NCBI RefSeq assembly: GCF_014395975.1
Contig: NZ_CP060714.1
Location: 1,984,001-2,048,000, forward strand
Origin: Diaphorobacter ruginosibacter
GTDB taxonomy: Bacteria > Pseudomonadota > Gammaproteobacteria > Burkholderiales > Burkholderiaceae_C
Direction: 5' to 3'
Length of the DNA stretch: 64,000 nt
The notes below the pieces were generated by a model that saw nothing but the letters and a program-made list of their open reading frames with translations, ran no database searches and had not been told where the DNA came from. A program made the position numbers and the translations under genes. Below, piece by piece: positions 53,403 through 61,515 of the stretch. Position 1 is the first letter of the stretch; each line of letters starts with the position of its first letter.

Positions 53403-53482
53403 GCGCTTTTTGCCCTTTGCGCCCAAGCCCTGCCATGGCGGGCTTCGTGCGCCATCCCCGTTGTTCATGAGGAAATGTGTGC

Positions 53483-54595
53483 ATGCGGCTTTCTCGTTCT
53501 TCGATGGCAGCGGGGCTTCGCCCAGGCCTTGAGAGGCCGCCTCTCTCGCGCGAAGATCGGGGAAGGCTGTTGCGGGCCAGCCTGCTCTTGAGTGTGCTGT
53601 ACTGCGGTGCCATCATCGTCATCACCACAGTGATCCGCGGTGTCCTGGGTGGCGAATCCTATGGCCTGACACCGTTCAGGGTAGGTCTTTTCATCCTGGC
53701 CGAAGCGTTGCTCCTGCTGGTCTCCTACGTGCTGCTGCTGAACAGGGGCCGCAGGCTGCGCAGGATGGCGGGCATCTCGGTCTTGCTGTCCGTGGCTGCA
53801 GCCAGTGCCTACGGGTTGGTGGACCAGGCCATCAACATGCATGAGACACGCCAGGGGGCATTCGATGCCAGGGACTTCGGCTACAACGTGCTGTACGGTG
53901 CGGCGCTGATCTTCGGCTGGTGCAGCCTGTTCGTGGCATTTCTCTTCAGCTTCGATCTCATTGAGCGCGAACGGCGCATCCACGCCTGGCGCGAGGAGGC
54001 CCTGGAGGCGCAGATGCGTGCCTTGCGCTATCAGGTCAACCCCCATTTCCTGTTCAACACCATGAATTCCGCGGTGGGTTTGATGGAGGAGGGGGCGGTG
54101 GAGCGTGCACAGATCATGTTGCTGTCGCTCTCGAACTACCTGCGCACGACCTTGATGCTCGACCCCTTGAGCGACCTGTCGCTGTCCGATGAGCTTGCGC
54201 TGCAGCGCCAGTACCTGGACATCGAGCGCGAGCGCTTCTCGGATCGCATGCAACTGCATATCGACGTGCCGCAGCCGCTCGGTCATGCGCTGGTGCCCGC
54301 GCTGATCCTGCAGCCCCTGCTGGAGAACGCCGTCAAGCATGGCGTATGCACGGTGCCCGGCGCTGCGGAGATTGCCCTGACGGCGCGCAGCGCGGGCGAC
54401 CGGCTGGTGCTGACGGTGGAGAACGACTTCCGGCCGGAGAGCGGCACGCGCGCGCGGGGAGCGGGCATCGGCCTCGTGAATGTGCGGCAGCGTCTTGAGG
54501 CGCACTACCCGGGGCAGGCGGAGCTGGCGATCGAGCCCGGCCTTGCCTCGCGGCGTTTCAGGGTCACGGTGAACCTGCCTCTTCGCGGAGTCTGA
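53483..54595 (+). CDS. LytS-type sensor histidine kinase
   Basis: A 370-residue membrane kinase of the His_kinase (LytS/YehU/AlgZ) class. About four hydrophobic segments occupy residues 30-165; the phospho-acceptor His188 lies in QVNPHFLFNTMNS, and the ATPase domain has LLENAVKHGV and GAGIGLVNVRQRL. The ATG at 53483 follows GAGGA by nine bases; a GTG six bases upstream is an alternative. It is followed four bases later by its response regulator, with which it forms a pair resembling AlgZ/AlgR. The signal is unknown. Confidence 0.9.
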   Translation: MRLSRSSMAAGLRPGLERPPLSREDRGRLLRASLLLSVLYCGAIIVITTVIRGVLGGESYGLTPFRVGLFILAEALLLLVSYVLLLNRGRRLRRMAGISVLLSVAAASAYGLVDQAINMHETRQGAFDARDFGYNVLYGAALIFGWCSLFVAFLFSFDLIERERRIHAWREEALEAQMRALRYQVNPHFLFNTMNSAVGLMEEGAVERAQIMLLSLSNYLRTTLMLDPLSDLSLSDELALQRQYLDIERERFSDRMQLHIDVPQPLGHALVPALILQPLLENAVKHGVCTVPGAAEIALTARSAGDRLVLTVENDFRPESGTRARGAGIGLVNVRQRLEAHYPGQAELAIEPGLASRRFRVTVNLPLRGV

Positions 54596-54599
54596 CGCC

Positions 54600-55418
54600 A
54601 TGGGTGATCGATCCTGTTCCGTGGCGATCGTGGACGATGAACCACTTGCGCGACGCAGGCTGCGCCGGATGCTTGAGGCCTGCCCCGGCGTGCACTGCGT
54701 GGGGGCCGCTGCCGACCTGAGCTCGGCACAGGAGCTTGTGCAGCGTTCGGCGCCCGATATCCTGCTGCTGGACATCCAGATGCCCGGCGGGGATGGCTTT
54801 GAATTGCTCGGCCTGCTGGGTACTCAACCTCCGCTGGTCATTTTCGTCACGGCGTTTGACCGGCATGCGATCAGGGCGTTCGAGGTGCATGCGGTGGACT
54901 ATCTGCTCAAGCCTGTGGAGCCGGAGCGCCTGGGCAGGGCCCTGGATCGCGCGCGCGCACTTGTGCTTGCGCGCGAAGGGGACCGGCAGGTGCCGATCCT
55001 GCAGAAACGGATTGCCGAGCTCGCCGAGGCGCTGAAGGCACCCGGGCAGGACGGAAGCACCGTTGCCGTTGCAGGAAGGGACGAGATCACCGAGCTCTGG
55101 ATTCGCAGTCTCGATGGCTATACGCGTGTGGCCACCCGGCATATTTCGCGCATCCATGCGGAGCGCGACTATGTGCGGATCCATGCGGACGGGCAGGCTT
55201 TCCTGCACTGGGAGAGCATGGCATCGCTGGAGGCGCGGCTGTCCGCGCAAGAGTTTGTTCGCGTGCATCGCGGCAGCATTGTTCGCCATGACTGCATCGC
55301 GCACATTCGCCGAGGCGCCTTTTCGAACTGGGTTGTGGAGCTGAAGGACGGTTCACTGGTTCCCGTGGGCCGCACCTACCTGAGCCGCGTGCGCGCGCAG
55401 TTCAAGCTGGAGGGCTGA
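54600..55418 (+). CDS. LytTR-family response regulator
   Basis: A 272-residue regulator: a receiver with phospho-acceptor Asp58 (ILLLDIQMPGGDG) and Lys104 (YLLKPV), and a C-terminal LytTR DNA-binding domain from about residue 160 (RHISRIHAERDYVRIHADG, then VRVHRGSIVRHDCIAHI and VPVGRTYLSRVR). It resembles AlgR. The target genes are not adjacent; lrgAB-type genes, which LytTR proteins often control elsewhere, lie 39 kb away. It starts four bases after the kinase stop. Confidence 0.92.
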   Translation: MGDRSCSVAIVDDEPLARRRLRRMLEACPGVHCVGAAADLSSAQELVQRSAPDILLLDIQMPGGDGFELLGLLGTQPPLVIFVTAFDRHAIRAFEVHAVDYLLKPVEPERLGRALDRARALVLAREGDRQVPILQKRIAELAEALKAPGQDGSTVAVAGRDEITELWIRSLDGYTRVATRHISRIHAERDYVRIHADGQAFLHWESMASLEARLSAQEFVRVHRGSIVRHDCIAHIRRGAFSNWVVELKDGSLVPVGRTYLSRVRAQFKLEG

Positions 55419-55432
55419 CCTGGCGGGGTGAT

Positions 55433-56632
55433 TCAGGGAGTGGTGACAAGCACCTCGGCCGGCACGCGGATGAACCCTTCCATGAGGATGCGCGCGCTGC
55501 GGCTCATGAGCGCCTTGGTGACCACCCATTCCCCGTTCTTCTGCCTGGCTTCGGCACCGACACGCAAGGTGCCCGAAGGATGACCGAATACCACCGCATT
55601 GCGTTCGCCGCCGCCAGCAGCCAGGTTCACCAGCGTGCCGGGGACGGCCGCCGCCGTGCCGATGGCAACGGCAGCGGTGCCCATCATGGCGTGGTGCAGC
55701 TTGCCCATGGAGAGCGCGCGCACGACGAGGTCCGCATCCCTGGCATCGACTTTCCTGCCGCTCGACGTGACATAGCTCGTTGACGGGGCGACGAAGGCGA
55801 TCTTGGGTGTGTGCTGGCGCCGGGCGGCTTCTTCTGGCGTTGCGATCAGGCCCATCTTCACGGCGCCATGCGCGCGTATGGTTTCGAGGCGGACGAGGGC
55901 CTCGGCGTCGTTGTTGATCGCATCCTGCAATTCGGTGCCGGCATAGCCCAGATCCCGTGCATTCAGGAAGATGGTGGGGATGCCTGCATTGATCAGCGTG
56001 GCGGGAAAGCTGCCGATACCCGGAACGTCGAGCCGGTCCACGAGATGGCCCGTGGGGAACATCGAACCCCCATCCTCGGCATCGTCGGCAGGGTCGATGA
56101 ACTCCAGTGGCACCTCGGCGGCAGGAAAGGTCACGCCGTCGAGTTCGAAGTCGCCGCTCTCCTGCACCTCGCCGTGGGTGATGGTGACGTGGTTGATGAT
56201 GGTCTTGCCGATGTTGGCCTGCCAGATGCGGATGGTGACCACCCCGTCTTGCGGGATACGGGCCGGGTCGATCAGCCCCATGTGGATCGCGCACGGGCCG
56301 ACGGCCGACGAGAGATTGCCGCAGTTGCCGCTCCAGTCCACGAAGGGCTGGTCGATGGAGACCTGGCCGAACAGGTAGTCCACGTCGTGCCCGGCCCGCG
56401 TGCTTCTGGAAAGGATCACGCCTTTGCTGGTGCTCGACGAGGCGTTGCCCATGCCGTCGATCTGCTTGCCGTAAGGGTCGGGGCTGCCGAGGGTGCGCAG
56501 AAAAATGGCGTCGCGTGCTTTGCCGGGTTGTTGTGCGGCCTCGGGCAGATCGGCGAGATGGAAGAACACGCCTTTGCTGGTGCCGCCGCGCATGTAGGTG
56601 GCGGGGATGCGGAGTTGGGGGAGTGCGGGCAT
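55433..56632 (-). CDS. prpF: AcnD-accessory protein PrpF
   Basis: A 399-residue protein of the PrpF family (diaminopimelate-epimerase-like fold), which isomerises the AcnD product, trans-aconitate-type acid, to cis-2-methylaconitate in the methylcitrate cycle. The N-terminal IPATYMRGGTSKGVFFH and the central DWSGNCGNLSSAVG (catalytic-type Cys) are diagnostic. It lies downstream of acnD on the same strand but is separated by 629 bases that hold a large inverted repeat. It converges with the LytTR gene, only 15 bases apart. Spelled-out product and reaction follow from family knowledge. Confidence 0.92.
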   Translation of the reverse strand: MPALPQLRIPATYMRGGTSKGVFFHLADLPEAAQQPGKARDAIFLRTLGSPDPYGKQIDGMGNASSSTSKGVILSRSTRAGHDVDYLFGQVSIDQPFVDWSGNCGNLSSAVGPCAIHMGLIDPARIPQDGVVTIRIWQANIGKTIINHVTITHGEVQESGDFELDGVTFPAAEVPLEFIDPADDAEDGGSMFPTGHLVDRLDVPGIGSFPATLINAGIPTIFLNARDLGYAGTELQDAINNDAEALVRLETIRAHGAVKMGLIATPEEAARRQHTPKIAFVAPSTSYVTSSGRKVDARDADLVVRALSMGKLHHAMMGTAAVAIGTAAAVPGTLVNLAAGGGERNAVVFGHPSGTLRVGAEARQKNGEWVVTKALMSRSARILMEGFIRVPAEVLVTTP

Positions 56633-56683
56633 GGGGAGATGAGGTGTTGGGTTGTGTGCTTTTTGAGCTTATGGTTTGTTGTT

Positions 56684-56719
56684 GTTGTTGAGGTCTTTTT
56701 TGTTGCTGAGGTCTTTTTT
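56684..56719 (+). repeat. Tandem 18-base repeat
   Basis: Two copies of GTTG(T/C)TGAGGTCTTTTTT stand end to end at 56684-56701 and 56702-56719. They immediately precede the large inverted repeat, inside the acnD-prpF gap. The T runs are on the plus strand, opposite to the operon. Confidence 0.6.
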
Positions 56720-57189
56720 AGGGCGGAGGCCGGGAGTGCCCCCGGCGGGGCAGTAACTTTTTGCTTGCGCGCAAAAAGTCACCAAAAACGCGCTTTCTCA
56801 ATACCCACGGCAGAACTCACTCTGCGCCTGCGGCGCTCCGTTCAGACAGCCGCCGTGAGTCAGATTAGGGGGAGGAGCATTCGGCACGTCGCTGCGCTCG
56901 TGCCCTGGCATCTCGCGACTTCGCGAGATGTGCCGTGCCCCAATCTACCGCTGTGGTTCAAAGTGGGCGCAGCTTGCTCGCCCGAGGTCGGGCGAGCCCG
57001 GCACGAGCATCGCGACGTGCCGGACCACCTCTTCCAAACTGACTCGCGGTGGCTGTTTGAACGGAGCGCCACAGGCGCGCAGTGAGTTCTACCGCGTGCC
57101 CCCGTATTCAAAGCGCATTTTTGGTGACTTTTTGGGCAAGACCAAAAAGTTACTGCCCCGCCGGGGCACTCCCGGCCTCCGCCCTAAAA
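56716..57189. repeat. 474-base inverted-repeat element between acnD and prpF
   Basis: The outer 48 bases of each arm are complementary with one extra C as the only difference (TTTTAGGGCGGAGG at 56716 pairs with CCTCCGCCCTAAAA at 57176-57189). Similarity continues inward, less perfectly, to about 56905 and 57000. The centre has two perfect 10-bp hairpins with 2-base loops, at 56909-56930 and 56976-56997. No transposase frame is present. I recall similar G+C-rich elements between genes in Comamonadaceae genomes. It fills the gap 56633-57261, which has no gene. Confidence 0.75.
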
Positions 57190-57261
57190 CATAGGAAGCA
57201 GGTGTTAAACCAGTCAGCTTCAATACGGCATGTCGCGAAGCGCCTCAGGGTGGTGTCCATA

Positions 57262-59850
57262 TCAAGCCTCATCCGCAAAAAAATCCTGCGCAAATCTTTG
57301 CAAGACACCACCGGCGTTGTAGATCGAAACCTCCTCGCCGGTATCCAGGCGGCAGGTGACGGGCACCTGTGCCGTGGAGCCATTCCTGCGGTGGATGACC
57401 AGGGTGAGTTCGGCGCGCGGGGTGCGTTCGCCGATCACGTCATACACCTCGGTACCGTCGAGCGCGAGGGTCTTGCGGTTGGCGCCGGGCTTGAATTCCA
57501 GCGGCAATACGCCCATGCCGATGAGGTTGGTGCGATGGATGCGCTCGAAGCCTTCGGCCACGATCACCTCCACACCGGCCAGGCGCACGCCCTTGGCGGC
57601 CCAGTCGCGCGAACTGCCCTGGCCGTAGTCGGCGCCGGCAATGATGATCAGCGGTTGCCCGCGGTCCATATAGGTTTCGATGGCCTCCCACATGCGCATG
57701 ATCTTGCCTTCAGGCTCCACGCGAGCGAGCGAGCCCTGCCTGACGGTGCCATCCTCCTTCAGCACCATCTCGTTGAAGAGCTTGGGGTTGGCGAAGGTGG
57801 CGCGTTGCGCGGTGAGATGGTCGCCGCGGTGGGTGGCGTAGGAGTTGAAGTCCTCCTCGGGCAATCCCATCCTCGCAAGATATTCGCCGGCAGCGGAGTC
57901 TGGCAGGATGGCGTTCGAGGGCGAGAGGTGGTCGGTGGTGATGTTGTCGGGCAGGATGGCCAGCGGGCGCAGGCTCTTCAACGTGCGCTCCCCCGCCAGC
58001 GCGCCTTCCCAATAGGGTGGACGGCGGATGTAGGTGGACTGGGGGCGCCATGGGTAGAGCGGCGGCTCGCTCGCGCCGTGGTCTGCGTGGATGGCGAACA
58101 TGGGCTCGTAGACGGCGCGGAACTGCTCGGGCCTCACGGCCCTGGCCGCGACGGCATCGATTTCCTCGTCGCTGGGCCAGATGTCCCGGAGGCGAACGTC
58201 CCTGCCTTCGTGGACGCCGAGGACGTCGTTCTCGATATCGAAGCGCATCGTGCCCGCGATCGCATAGGCGACCACCAGTGGTGGAGAGGCAAGGAAAGCC
58301 TGTTTCGCATAGGGGTGGATGCGTCCGTCGAAGTTACGGTTGCCCGACAGCACGGCAGTGGTGTAGAGATCACGCTCGATGATCTCCTGCTGGATGTCTG
58401 GATCCAGCGCACCGGACATGCCGTTGCAGGTCGTGCAGGCGAATGCCACCACGCCAAAACCTAGCTGTTCAAGATCCTGTGTGAGGCCTGCTTCGTCCAG
58501 ATACAGCGCCACGGCCTTGGAGCCGGGGGCCAGCGATGACTTCACCCAGGGCTTGCGCACCAGGCCCATGCGATTGGCGTTGCGCGCCAGCAGTCCGGCT
58601 GCGATCACGTTGCGCGGGTTGGAGGTGTTGGTGCAACTGGTGATGGCGGCAATGATCACGGCGCCGTCGGGCATGCGTCCGGCGGTCTCGTTCCACGCAC
58701 CCGCGATGCCCCGGCTGGCCAGCTCGGAAACGGGCAGCCGGGCATGCGGGTTCGACGGACCCGCCATCGTTCGAACCACGGTGGAGAGGTCGAATTTCAA
58801 AGTGCGTTCGTACTGAGCGTCCTTCAGCGAATCGGCCCAGAGCCCCGCCTGCCGGGCGTAAGTCTCGACCAGCTGCACCTGCTCGGGCTCGCGGCCGGTG
58901 AGTTGGAGATAGGCAATCGTCTGCTCGTCAATCGCAAACATCGCTGCCGTGGCCCCGTATTCCGGCGCCATGTTGGAGATGGTGGCGCGGTCGCCGATGG
59001 TGAGGCCGCGGGCGCCGCTGCCGTGGAATTCGAGGTAGGCCCCCACCACTTTTTCCTTGCGCAGGAACTGGGTCAGCGAGAGCACGATGTCGGTGGCGGT
59101 GATGCCGCTCTGGCGTGAGCCCGTCAGCTCCACGCCGATGATCTCTGGCAGGCGCATCCACGAGGCGCGCCCCAGCATCACGTTCTCTGCCTCGAGTCCG
59201 CCCACGCCGACGGCGATCACGCCGAGCGCATCGACGTGCGGGGTATGGCTGTCGGTGCCGACAAGCGTGTCGGGATAGGCCTCGCCATTCACGTTGTGGA
59301 TCACCGGGCTCATGCGCTCCAGGTTGATCTGGTGCATGATGCCGTTGCCCGGCGGGATCACGTCCACGTTCTTGAAGGCGCGCTTGCACCAGTCGATGAA
59401 GTGGAAGCGGTCCTCGTTACGGCGATCCTCGATGGCGCGATTCTTCTCGAATGCCTGCGGGTCGTAGCCGCCACACTCCACGGCCAGCGAATGATCGACG
59501 ATGAGCTGCACGGGCACCACGGGGTTCACCGCTGCCGGGTCGCCCCCCTCGTCGGCAATCGCATCGCGCAGGCCGGCCAGGTCGACGAGCGCGGTCTGGC
59601 CCAGGATGTCATGGCACACCACGCGGGCAGGGAACCATGGAAAGTCAAGCTCGCGCCTGCGTGCAATGAGCTGTGCGAGGTAGTCGCTCAGACAGGCTGG
59701 ATCGGCCTTGCGCACCAGATTCTCGGCATGCACGCGCGACGTATAGGGCAGGGTGGCCCAGGCGCCGGGCGCTATGGCATCGACGGCGGCTTGTGCGTCG
59801 TAGTAGGAAAGGCGTGTTCCGGGAAGCGGCTTGCGGAAAGGCGAGTTCAT
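57262..59850 (-). CDS. acnD: 2-methylcitrate dehydratase, Fe/S-dependent, AcnD
   Basis: An 862-residue aconitase-family enzyme that dehydrates 2-methylcitrate in the propionate methylcitrate cycle, working together with PrpF. The three cluster cysteines are in ITSCTNTSNP (near residue 424) and FACTTCNG (near 490), and VGTDSHTPHVDALGV and the swivel domain GADYGQGSSRDWAAKG are intact. The start at 59850 fits AcnD proteins. prpC lies 285 bases upstream on the same strand (that gap has no gene), and prpF beyond the inverted repeat, so an operon prpC-acnD-prpF is likely. Confidence 0.92.
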   Translation of the reverse strand: MNSPFRKPLPGTRLSYYDAQAAVDAIAPGAWATLPYTSRVHAENLVRKADPACLSDYLAQLIARRRELDFPWFPARVVCHDILGQTALVDLAGLRDAIADEGGDPAAVNPVVPVQLIVDHSLAVECGGYDPQAFEKNRAIEDRRNEDRFHFIDWCKRAFKNVDVIPPGNGIMHQINLERMSPVIHNVNGEAYPDTLVGTDSHTPHVDALGVIAVGVGGLEAENVMLGRASWMRLPEIIGVELTGSRQSGITATDIVLSLTQFLRKEKVVGAYLEFHGSGARGLTIGDRATISNMAPEYGATAAMFAIDEQTIAYLQLTGREPEQVQLVETYARQAGLWADSLKDAQYERTLKFDLSTVVRTMAGPSNPHARLPVSELASRGIAGAWNETAGRMPDGAVIIAAITSCTNTSNPRNVIAAGLLARNANRMGLVRKPWVKSSLAPGSKAVALYLDEAGLTQDLEQLGFGVVAFACTTCNGMSGALDPDIQQEIIERDLYTTAVLSGNRNFDGRIHPYAKQAFLASPPLVVAYAIAGTMRFDIENDVLGVHEGRDVRLRDIWPSDEEIDAVAARAVRPEQFRAVYEPMFAIHADHGASEPPLYPWRPQSTYIRRPPYWEGALAGERTLKSLRPLAILPDNITTDHLSPSNAILPDSAAGEYLARMGLPEEDFNSYATHRGDHLTAQRATFANPKLFNEMVLKEDGTVRQGSLARVEPEGKIMRMWEAIETYMDRGQPLIIIAGADYGQGSSRDWAAKGVRLAGVEVIVAEGFERIHRTNLIGMGVLPLEFKPGANRKTLALDGTEVYDVIGERTPRAELTLVIHRRNGSTAQVPVTCRLDTGEEVSIYNAGGVLQRFAQDFFADEA

Positions 59851-60135
59851 GTCGTGGTATCGTGGGGGCATCGCCACCTGCAAGTGGTTGCGGATGGGCT
59901 GGTCCGTGGATTGTCGGTGGGGCCCGCTGGGTCAGGTGGGACCGTTGGGGCAGCTGGGAGTCAGTTGGAATGGATGGCGTTGTTTCGGGCCGTTTCTGCC
60001 GGGCCATAGGCCAGTTGCAGGCGTGCATGGGCGAGCTGAAAGAACTGCAGCATCAGCTCCTTCGATACTGTGCGTACAGCGAGTAGGGCTGCAGGGGGCG
60101 CAGCGCGCCCATGTCCCCGCCTGGGCTCTCCATCG

Positions 60136-61299
60136 TCACGTACGGGCCTCGATCGGGATGAAGGCCAGGTGATCCGGGCCGACGTAATGGGCACTTGGAC
60201 GGATGATCTTGTTGTCCGCGCGCTGTTCGATGACGTGCGCTGCCCAGCCGCTGGTGCGGGCGATCACGAAGAGCGGTGTGAACATGGCGGTGGGCACGCC
60301 CATCATGTGGTAGCTCACCGCGCTGAACCAGTCGAGGTTGGGGAACATCTTCTTCACTTCCCACATCACGGACTCCAGGCGTTCGGCGATATCGAACATC
60401 TTGGTTGCGCCCGCATCTTCCGAAAGCTTCCTCGCCACGCCCTTGATGACCACGTTGCGCGGGTCGCTCACCGTGTAGACGGGATGGCCGAAGCCGATCA
60501 CCACTTCCTTGTTGTCCACGCGGCGGCGGATGTCGGTTTCCGCTTCGGCAGGGTTGTCGTAGCGCTTCTGGATCTCGAAGGCCACCTCGTTCGCGCCGCC
60601 GTGCTTGGGGCCGCGCAGGGCTCCGATCGCACCCGTGATGGCGGAGTACATGTCGCTGCCCGTGCCTGCCACCACGCGCGCGGCGAAGGTCGATGCGTTG
60701 AACTCATGCTCGGCATAGAGGTTGAGCGAGGTGTGCATCGCGCGCTCCCACAACGCGCTTGGCTTTCTTCCGTGCAGCAGGTGCAGGAAGTGGCCGCCGA
60801 TGGAGTCGTCATCGGTCTCCACCTCGATGCGTCTGCCCGAGTTGCTGAAGTGATACCAGTACAGCAGCATCGAGCCGAGCGATGCCATCAGGCGATCCGC
60901 GATGTCGCGGCTGCCGGCGAGGTTGTGGTCGTCCTTCTCCGGCAGCGTGCAGCCCAGGACGGATACGCCGGTGCGCATCACATCCATGGGATGGCTGCCC
61001 GCGGGCAATTGCTCGAGCGCCTGCTTGACGCTCGCGGGCAGACCGCGCAGGGCCTTGAGCCTGGCCTTGTAGGCTGCCAGTTCGGCGCGTGTCGGCAGCT
61101 TGCCATGCACCAGCAGGTGTGCGATCTCCTCGAACTCGCAGACCTCGGCGATATCCAGGATGTCAAAGCCGCGATAGTGCAGATCGTTGCCGGTCTTGCC
61201 CACGGTGCACAGCGCCGTGTTGCCTGCGGTGACGCCCGAGAGGGCCACGGACTTCTTGGGTTTGAAAGTGGATGCGGGGGCGTCGATGACTGCGTTCAT
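60136..61299 (-). CDS. prpC: 2-methylcitrate synthase
   Basis: A 387-residue citrate-synthase-family enzyme that condenses propionyl-CoA with oxaloacetate. The catalytic residues lie in LNLYAEHEFNASTFAAR (His), GFGHPVYTVSDPR (His) and the Asp/Arg-bearing C-terminal parts; the spacing and N-terminus (KKSVALSGVTAGNTALCTVG) are of PrpC rather than citrate synthase GltA. The start at 61299 gives the usual short leader. It is the first gene of the prp operon and is divergent from the ScfR-type regulator. No prpB or prpE is present in the window. Confidence 0.93.
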   Translation of the reverse strand: MNAVIDAPASTFKPKKSVALSGVTAGNTALCTVGKTGNDLHYRGFDILDIAEVCEFEEIAHLLVHGKLPTRAELAAYKARLKALRGLPASVKQALEQLPAGSHPMDVMRTGVSVLGCTLPEKDDHNLAGSRDIADRLMASLGSMLLYWYHFSNSGRRIEVETDDDSIGGHFLHLLHGRKPSALWERAMHTSLNLYAEHEFNASTFAARVVAGTGSDMYSAITGAIGALRGPKHGGANEVAFEIQKRYDNPAEAETDIRRRVDNKEVVIGFGHPVYTVSDPRNVVIKGVARKLSEDAGATKMFDIAERLESVMWEVKKMFPNLDWFSAVSYHMMGVPTAMFTPLFVIARTSGWAAHVIEQRADNKIIRPSAHYVGPDHLAFIPIEART

Positions 61300-61392
61300 G
61301 TGGTGGGTCTCCTTGCGTTGAGAGTGCGTGCCTGCAGGTCCGTTGGCGGCGGCTCGCGGCGGTATGGACAAGCCGTTGGGGGCTTGCGATAC

Positions 61393-61483
61393 TTCGCAAT
61401 TTACGCAGTTTGCGAATCGTGCTCCAGGCCTAAAAAGGCGAATTCTTGCGAAGCACAAGCCTGTAATTTGCGAATTTTGCAAA
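61393..61483. promoter_or_regulatory. Five TTGCGAA/TTTGCAAA boxes between prpC and its regulator
   Basis: The gap 61300-61515 carries TTCGCAA (61393-61399, the complement of TTGCGAA), TTTGCGAA (61409-61416), TTGCGAA (61446-61452), TTTGCGAA (61467-61474) and TTTGCAAA (61476-61483). Regulators of the ScfR/RamB/PrpR family are known to bind TTTGCAAA-like sequences. These are the expected sites for the divergent regulator gene to control prpC and itself. Confidence 0.65.
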
Positions 61484-61515
61484 TTCTCAGAACAATCGAT
61501 AGAGACCGGAAAAGC

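Noticed and set aside
56811..57111. Small open frames inside the inverted repeat
   Set aside because: They run through an imperfect palindrome, on both strands, and have no ribosome-binding site; they look like by-products of the repeat.
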